From: Ceratotherium simum simum
Taxonomy: Eukaryota > Chordata > Mammalia > Perissodactyla > Rhinocerotidae
NCBI RefSeq assembly: GCF_000283155.1
Contig: NW_004454165.1
Span: 43,797,259 to 43,861,258, forward strand
Length of the DNA stretch: 64,000 bases
Direction of reading: 5' to 3'
Position numbers and translations under genes: made by a program. Each line of letters begins with the position of its first letter. Position 1 is the first letter of the stretch. Below the pieces are notes generated by a model, which did no database searches, was not told the DNA's origin, and saw only the letters and a list, made by a program, of their open reading frames with translations. Below are positions 58,247 through 64,000 of the stretch, in pieces.

Positions 58247-58678
58247 GCTAGGTGGTGGTCCCCAAAAGATGTGGCACATCCCAGTTCCGGAACCTGTGAG
58301 TGGGACCTCATTTGGAAAAGGGCCTTTGCAGATGTAATCAAGTTAAGGATCTTGAAATGAGGAGATCATCCTGGATTTAGGCTGGCCCTAAACCCAATGA
58401 CAAGTGTCCTCACAGGAGGCAGACTTCGCAGACACAGAGGAGAGGGCCATGTGCCGACGGAGGCAGAGACAGGAGGGATGCAGCCACAGCCCAGGAACGC
58501 CCGCAACCCCAGAAGCTGGGAGAAGAAGGAAGGACCCTCCCCTAGAGCCTCCAGAGGGAGCGCAGCCCAGCCGGACCTCAGACCTCTGCCCTTCAGAGCT
58601 GGAAGAGCGTACATGCCTGTCGTTTTAGGGCACCAGGACTGTGGTGCTCATTACGGCAGCCCCAGGAGACTCAAACTT
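58247..58678 (+). mobile_element. MLT1A-type MaLR LTR
   Basis: GGAACCTGTGAGTGGGACCT, TTTGCAGATGTAATCAAGTT, AAGGATCTTGAAATGAGGAG and CACCAGGACTGTGGTGCTCA are diagnostic blocks of the ERVL-MaLR LTR MLT1A, in correct order over about 430 bp. It is an ancient non-coding LTR. Confidence 0.88.
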
Positions 58679-58979
58679 CGACAAGGGAATGACATGCAGC
58701 GGCAAGAAAGAACATGTCCGGGCTGTGTGCCCAGGCCCTGCCCGTTCTGTCACGTTCTAGTGAGTAAAGTGGGAATAAGTCACCTGCTGCGGGGCAGGGA
58801 GAGGCGAGAGGTGACTCTCAGGCAGGAGAGAGACTGTGGGAACGAATCTGCCTTTGCCCAGCGGGCTTCTCAATGGTCCATCATTCCAGCCTTGAGTTTC
58901 TCCTGAGCCTGTAACACACCTCGGGGTTGGCCCAAGCCCTGGTAACCTCTGAGACAGCAGGCCACGAGGGAGAACACAC

Positions 58980-59110
58980 ATGCCCACGGGGTTCCTTCCT
59001 ACATCCGGGCAAACGCTGGCAGAGACACTGTTCCTCCTGTTTACACAAGGAAGGTGACACACAGAGAGGGGAAGTGGCCTGTCCCCACGGTTGGGGGACA
59101 TGCACTAACC
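58980..59110 (+). repeat. MIR-like SINE fragment
   Basis: CTGTTTACACAAGGAAGGTG then ACACACAGAGAGGGGAAGTG resemble the MIR core CATTTTACAGATGAGGAAACTGAGGCACAGAGAGG. Confidence 0.5.
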
Positions 59111-59264
59111 TCGGACACCGCGATTGGGCCCAGAGCCTTTTGCACCTGATCACAGGTGATGCCCATTGTCTCCTGTTCCATCCGGAATCAGAGCCAGTTG
59201 TGGAAGGTCCTCGCACATGGAACAGACTTAGACAGCTCTAAGGAAGAAAGCTATGGAATATAAA

Positions 59265-61465
59265 CACAGCTGTGGTGTCAGAAGGAAATTTGTAGCCGTA
59301 AATGCCCACTTCAAAAAAGAAAATATCTCAAATTGACAACCTAAACTTCCACCTTAAGAAACCAGAAAAATAAAAGCAAACTAAACTCAATGCAGAAAGA
59401 GGCAATAATGAAGATTAGAACAAAGGTGATAAATCAGAGAATAGAAGATGACAGAGAAAAATCAACCAAAAGTGGGGTCTTTGAAAATGTCAACAGCTGA
59501 CCAAGAAAAGCAAAGACTCAAGGTATTAAAATCAGTAAAAGAGGGGGCACTACTAACGGCCTCACAGAAAGAGAGCAGTTTTACAAGAAATAACAGAAGA
59601 TGGAACGAGGCGGACACTCAGTCGGGGGGCAGAGGCTCGGGATTGTTAATTCCCCAAACTGACCTACAGGTTCAACACAGTCCCCACCAAAACGCAGCTG
59701 CTATCTGTGCAGAAGTTAACCTGCTGACCCTAAACTTCATGTGGGAAGGAAAGGAGCTCAGAACAGCCACACGACCACGAAAAACAAGGACCACATGGAC
59801 GACTCACCTCCTGATTTCCAAACTCACTGCGAATCTGAAGTGATCAGACCGCAAGGGCACAGGGAGAGGCACGCAGATCAGCAGACAGGAACAGAGTCCC
59901 CAAGACGCCACACACTTATCGTCCAAGACAGCCAACAAAGACACAAGACAGTTCGGTGGGAAAGAAGGGTCTTTCCAACAAATGGTGCTGGCACAACTGG
60001 GTATTCAAATGCAAAAGAGTGAACGCAGACCCCACCTCACGCCATACACAAAAATCAACTCCAAATGTGTCCAAGCCCCATGGATAAGAGCTAAAGCCAT
60101 CAAAATCTTAGAAGGAAAACACAGGTGTAAGTCTTCATGATCTTGGATTAGGAGATGCTTTCTTAGATAGGTACCTAAAACACAGCAACAAAGTAGATAA
60201 ATTGCCTTCCATCAAAATTTAAAACTTCTGTATTACAAGACACTATGAAGAAAGTGAAGACAACCAACAGAACGACAGAAAATATTTCCAAATTGTATAT
60301 CTGACAAGGGCCTAGTATCCAGAATATATGAAAAGCTCTTACATCTTAATAATAAAAATACTAATAACCCAATTTAAAGTCAGCAAAGGACTTGTACAGA
60401 CATTTCTTGGAGAAGATCTAGACATGGCCAACAAGGACAAGCAAGGATGGTCGGCATCTTCAGTCATGACGTTTAGAGAAATGTACGTCAAAACCACTTC
60501 ATGCCCACAAGGATGGCCACAATAAACAGACAGCCAGGGGCCAGCCCAGTGGCACAGCAGTTAAGTTCATGCTCTCTACTTTGGTGGCCCAGGGTTCGCA
60601 GGTTCAGATCCCAGGTGCCGACGGACGCACCGGATGTCAGACCATGCTGTGGCGGCGTCCCATATAAAGTAGAGGAAGACAGGCATGGATGTTAGCCCAG
60701 GGCCAATCTTCCTCAGCAAAAAGAGGAGGATTGGCAACGGATGTTAGCTCAGAGCTAATCTTCCTCTCACACACACACACACAATACAGCCAATAGCAAG
60801 TGTTGGCAAGGATGTGGAGAAACTGGAGCCCTTGCACACTGCTTGTGGGTGTAGAATGGGTCAGCCGCTACAGGAAACAGTCTGGCAGCTTCTCAAAAAG
60901 TTAAACATAGAGTTACACCTGACCCAGCAACTCCACTCCCAGATCCAAGAGACATGAAAATATAATTTTGTACAAAAACTTGTATAAGAATTTTCAGAGC
61001 AGTATTATTCACAACAGCCAAAAAGTGGAAACAACCCAAATGTCCATCGATGGATGATGGATAAACAAATGTGGTCCATCCACACAATGGGGTACTACTC
61101 AGCCATTAAAATGAATAAAGCACTGACACAGGCTACAACACGGATGAACCTTGGAAACATCATGCTGAGTGAAATAAGCCAGACACAAAAGGCCACATAG
61201 TGTATGACTCCATTTATATTAAAAGTCCAGAATGGGAAAATCCATAGAGAGAGAGTGGATTCGCAGTTGCCAGGGGCTAGGGGAGGGGATGGGGTGTGAC
61301 TGCTCACAGGCACGGCGTTTCCTCTTGGGGTGATGGAAAGTTCTGGAATTAGACAATTGTTAGTGGTGATGGTTGCACAACCTTGTGAATATACTAATAT
61401 TGTGCACTTTAAAATGTTGAATTTTATGATATGGAAAGGATATTTTTTAGTGAAAAAAAGTACAG
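59265..61465 (+). mobile_element. L1 LINE 3' part (L1M type), split by an ERE
   Basis: Matches L1 ORF2 and 3' UTR in order: GAAGGAAATTTGTAGCCGTA; TTTGAAAATGTCAACAGCTG; CAACAAATGGTGCTGGCACA; AGGTGTAAGTCTTCATGATC; CTAGTATCCAGAATATATGA; then, beyond the ERE, GGATGTGGAGAAACTGGAGC and CTCAGCCATTAAAATGAATA to a poor A-rich end. It is 5'-truncated, with internal loss at about 59,600. Stop codons interrupt ORF2, so it is dead. Confidence 0.93.
60537..60785 (+). mobile_element. ERE SINE, forward, nested in L1
   Basis: GGGGCCAGCCCAGTGGCACA, B-box GGTTCAGATCCC, CATATAAAGTAGAGGAAGA, two ATGTTAGC segments and a CA-rich tail. Seven-base duplication ACAGCCA at 60530-60536 and 60786-60792, and the L1 sequence continues across it. 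Confidence 0.96.
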
Positions 61466-61629
61466 GGGAAGGGGAGGGAAGGAAAGAAAAGCTACTGGTT
61501 CCTCAGAAACTTGTGATGTCCTTGATGGAGGATATGAGCCTGGTGGGACATGGTGGGATCCCCACTCCTCCTTTCCCCTCACTACACCCTGTGGGGACCC
61601 CTCAGCCCCGGGACTCTGAACAAAGTGTG

Positions 61630-62290
61630 CAAGGGTGTATACAGGTGTACTAGCACGTAGTAGTGTGTGGGCTAGCATGTACGCTAGAGTGTGCGCTAGA
61701 GTCTGTACTAGACTGTGCACTAGAGCGCATGCTAGAGTCTGCGCTAGAGTCTGTGGTAGTGTGTGCTCAAGTCTGTGGTAGTGTGTGCTCAAGTCTGTGG
61801 TAGTGTGCGCTAGAGTCTGCACTCGACTGCACACTAGAGTCTGCGCTAGAGTGTGCGCAAGAGTCTGCGCTAGAGTCTGTGGTAGTGTGCGCTAGAGCCT
61901 GCACTAGAGTCGGTGGTAGTGTGCACTAGAGTCTGCGCTGAAGTGCGCGCTCGAGTCTGCACTAGATAGAGTCTATGCTACAGTCTGTGGCAGTGTGCGC
62001 TAGTGTACACACTAGAGTGCATGCTAGAGTGTGCGCTAGAGTCTGTGCTAGAGTGCGTGCTAGTGTGTGTGCTGGAGTGCGCGCTCCAGTCTGTGCTAGA
62101 GTCTATGCTGGAATGCGCGCTAGAGTGTGCACTACAGTCTGCGCTAGAGTCTGTGGTAGTGTGTGCTTGAGTCTGCGCTAGAGTCTGTGGTAGTGTGCGT
62201 TAGAGTCTGCGCTAGCGTGTAGTAGAGTGTACGCTAGTGTGTTAGCATGTGTTAGCGTGTGTACTAGCCTGTGTGCACTGTGCACTAGGA
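61630..62290. repeat. GTGCGCTAGAGTCT minisatellite
   Basis: About 660 bp of 12-bp-like units GTGTGCGCTAGA and GTCTGTGCTAGA with GTGGTAGTGTGCTC variants. CTAG occurs in most units. It starts about 165 bp after the L1 end. Confidence 0.95.
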
Positions 62291-62574
62291 AGAAGCAAGC
62301 AGGACTCCATCAGGAACACACCGGGCAGCAGACCCTGGTCCTTTAACTGAAAAGATGTCTGCACAGAGGTATTTGGGGAGCTCAGCTGCCCTCGCCTGTC
62401 TGGGCGACACCACTGACAACACTCCCCCAGAGACTCCAACCTGCAGCCACTGCCCTGTGCTCCTCGTCCACAGACAAGGGTACAGTTCCTGCTTCTCCAC
62501 AACTGTGTGACATGGGAAGCAGGGTGGGAGAATGGAGCCCCCAGGCCATCACAGTCCTGACGAACTGCCCTGTG

Positions 62575-62660
62575 TCCCGTGGGCATGGGGTGCACGTGGG
62601 CGTGGGGTGCACATGGGCATGGGGTACAGGTGGGCATGGGGTGCACGTGGGCATGCTCAC
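62575..62660. repeat. GGGCATGGGGTGCACGT tandem repeat
   Basis: Five copies of GTGGGCATGGGGTGCAC, period 17 bp. Confidence 0.9.
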
Positions 62661-63714
62661 ACATGCTGCTACTTCCTGCAAAGCCACGCCCCGGTCCAGC
62701 AGGGACCTGGGGGACAATCATTGTTTGGTTGATGGCCGCAGAGCCCAGAACTGAGGCTGCTCTTCAGAGGCCGGTGGCTGAAGCTGCTGACAGGACGGGC
62801 AGAGGCCCACAGCCTTCCTGAGACCCCTTCCCGCAATCCACAGGTGTTCATCGAGTGCCTGGATGCTTGGGACCCACCCATGGGTGGAACAGGGCTGGCG
62901 TTCTGGAGAGGAAGTCAGCGTGAGCAGCGAGTGAGGGGGTGAGGGGCAGGCAAAGGAGGAGCCAGCCCAGACCCCAGACCCCACGACCAGGAGAGCAAGG
63001 AGGCAGCGTGCCTGGATGGGGGCAGTGGGAGATGTGGTCAGGAAGGCAGGGGACATGCCAGGTGGGATGGGAGCAGGTCCACAGACCCACAATGGCAGCC
63101 GTCTCCCCCAATGCCAAGCTCAGCGGCTGCTCCTCTGTGCAGCCGTCTCTGTGGCCTTCCCCTTCTCTGGGTCCGTCCCAGCACGCTGTGGCCTCTGGGC
63201 CTCCCCTTCCTCTGCTGGCCCCTGTGACAGCCCTCCCCACACCTCTGGCCTTCCAGTAAGAGGGTGTTTCGGCACACGACACATCCCTACATGGTGCTTG
63301 TTACAGCGGGCGGGAGCTGTCCAAAGCGGGAGCCTGGCTGACATGGGAGCCCATGGCACCTCTGGCCGCGAGCAGGCGCTCAGAGGTACATGCTGCACGA
63401 GGGACGGACGGATGGAGCAGTGAGCGCCGGGCCTCCGTGAGGCAGCCCAGCCTGGAGAAAGCCCTGCCCACCAGGCAGGTGCCACCTCGGACGTCAGCCC
63501 CGAGCCCCTCACCGCAGCTGCGCAGCCTCCCAGGGACAATGGCGAGATGAGTGTGACAGGCCCGATTCCCAAACGTGAGAGGCCCGAGTCCCGCTCAGCA
63601 CTCGCGGAGACGCCAGCGGGAGAAAGGCAGTGTCTCATTTCCTCTGGGGGCTCCTTCCCACTCCGCTGGACAGACGGGCTGTGAGACGAACTGCAACATG
63701 CCCAGGACACGGGT

Positions 63715-64000
63715 ATCTGCCAGGCCCTGTTCCAGGTGTTGGGGACCCAGCCCCTGCCCTCCAGGTTCGCATTCCAGGGCGAGTGCACCAAACACAATCC
63801 CCACCGCAGGCACATCGGTGTGCCGAGGGGCAGGCAGGACACCGAGGGCTGGCTGTGCCTGCTCCAAAGGGAGACGGCCCCTTGGGGACATCTGAGCAGA
63901 GACTTGAATGAAAGGGGATCTGAAGGAGGGCATTCCAGGCAGAGAGGCACAGAAGCAAAGAGGCAGAGGGGGCTTGTTCCGTCTGAGGACCCCCAGGAAA
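63715..64000 (+). repeat. L2-type old repeat, running off the window
   Basis: CCCTGTTCCAGGTGTTGGGG, then CTGAGCAGAGACTTGAATGA and GGGCATTCCAGGCAGAG follow the same L2-type consensus as at 30.4-31.0 kb. Confidence 0.6.

Larger units (their letters stand above)
52968..64000 (-). other. RASA3: RASA3 intron (5' part of gene), continues past window
   Basis: No exon for the first C2 domain or the start codon is found in these 11 kb, so they are intronic. Contents, apart from repeats listed separately: 52,970-55,760 and 56,092-57,595 hold no recognisable feature beyond a faint MIR-like stretch near 53,340-53,430. Both strands were scanned only by eye, so a very short exon could be missed. Confidence 0.75.

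Noticed and set aside
59440..60030. ORFs of 93-131 codons around 59.4-60.0 kb
   Set aside because: They are degraded L1 ORF2 fragments, interrupted by stops and frameshifts.

Overview
The window is mammalian nuclear DNA, almost certainly from a perissodactyl and most likely an equid. Five copies of the tRNA-derived equine ERE SINE (three reverse, two forward) sit among old L1, L2, MIR and MaLR repeats. The only gene I can support is RASA3 (GAP1-IP4BP, a Ras/Rap GTPase-activating protein) on the minus strand. In human this gene lies at 13q34, near a chromosome end. The window's GC content and many minisatellites fit a subtelomeric setting.

Layout. Positions 1 to about 18,000 lie downstream of RASA3. 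No gene is recognisable there: only tandem repeats (a 40-bp array at the left edge, a GAT/GGT trinucleotide array at 7.5-7.9 kb, a 17-bp minisatellite at 15.4-16.2 kb) and scattered old repeats. About 18.0-19.4 kb is the probable RASA3 3' UTR. From 19,400 to 52,967 I can place 19 coding exons. They join without a frame break into 684 complete codons plus one split codon. If the protein has the usual 834 residues, this is residues 151-834: the second C2 domain, the RasGAP domain (arginine finger R371, FLR motif ending at R485), the PH domain, the BTK-type zinc motif (H687, C698, C699, C709) and the C-terminal tail. The first ~150 residues (start and first C2 domain) are not here and should lie beyond 64,000. 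The segment 52,968-64,000 is therefore intron, with an ERE, an RTE-like fragment, a MaLR LTR, an L1 with a nested ERE and a CTAGAG-type minisatellite.

RASA3 is conventional as a gene. The notable things are structural: one GC-AG intron; an ERE SINE inserted only 34 nt upstream of a 3' splice site; a 730-bp, 18-bp-unit minisatellite starting just after a splice donor; a minisatellite apparently grown from an L2 element; a probable solo LTR with a candidate 5-bp target duplication and an unusual pyrimidine-rich internal repeat; a perfect 16-bp hairpin resembling MER5-type transposon termini; and a 100-N assembly gap whose two sides are identical over 81 bp. I found no evidence of a new biological system. 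Most long open frames are by-products of tandem repeats.
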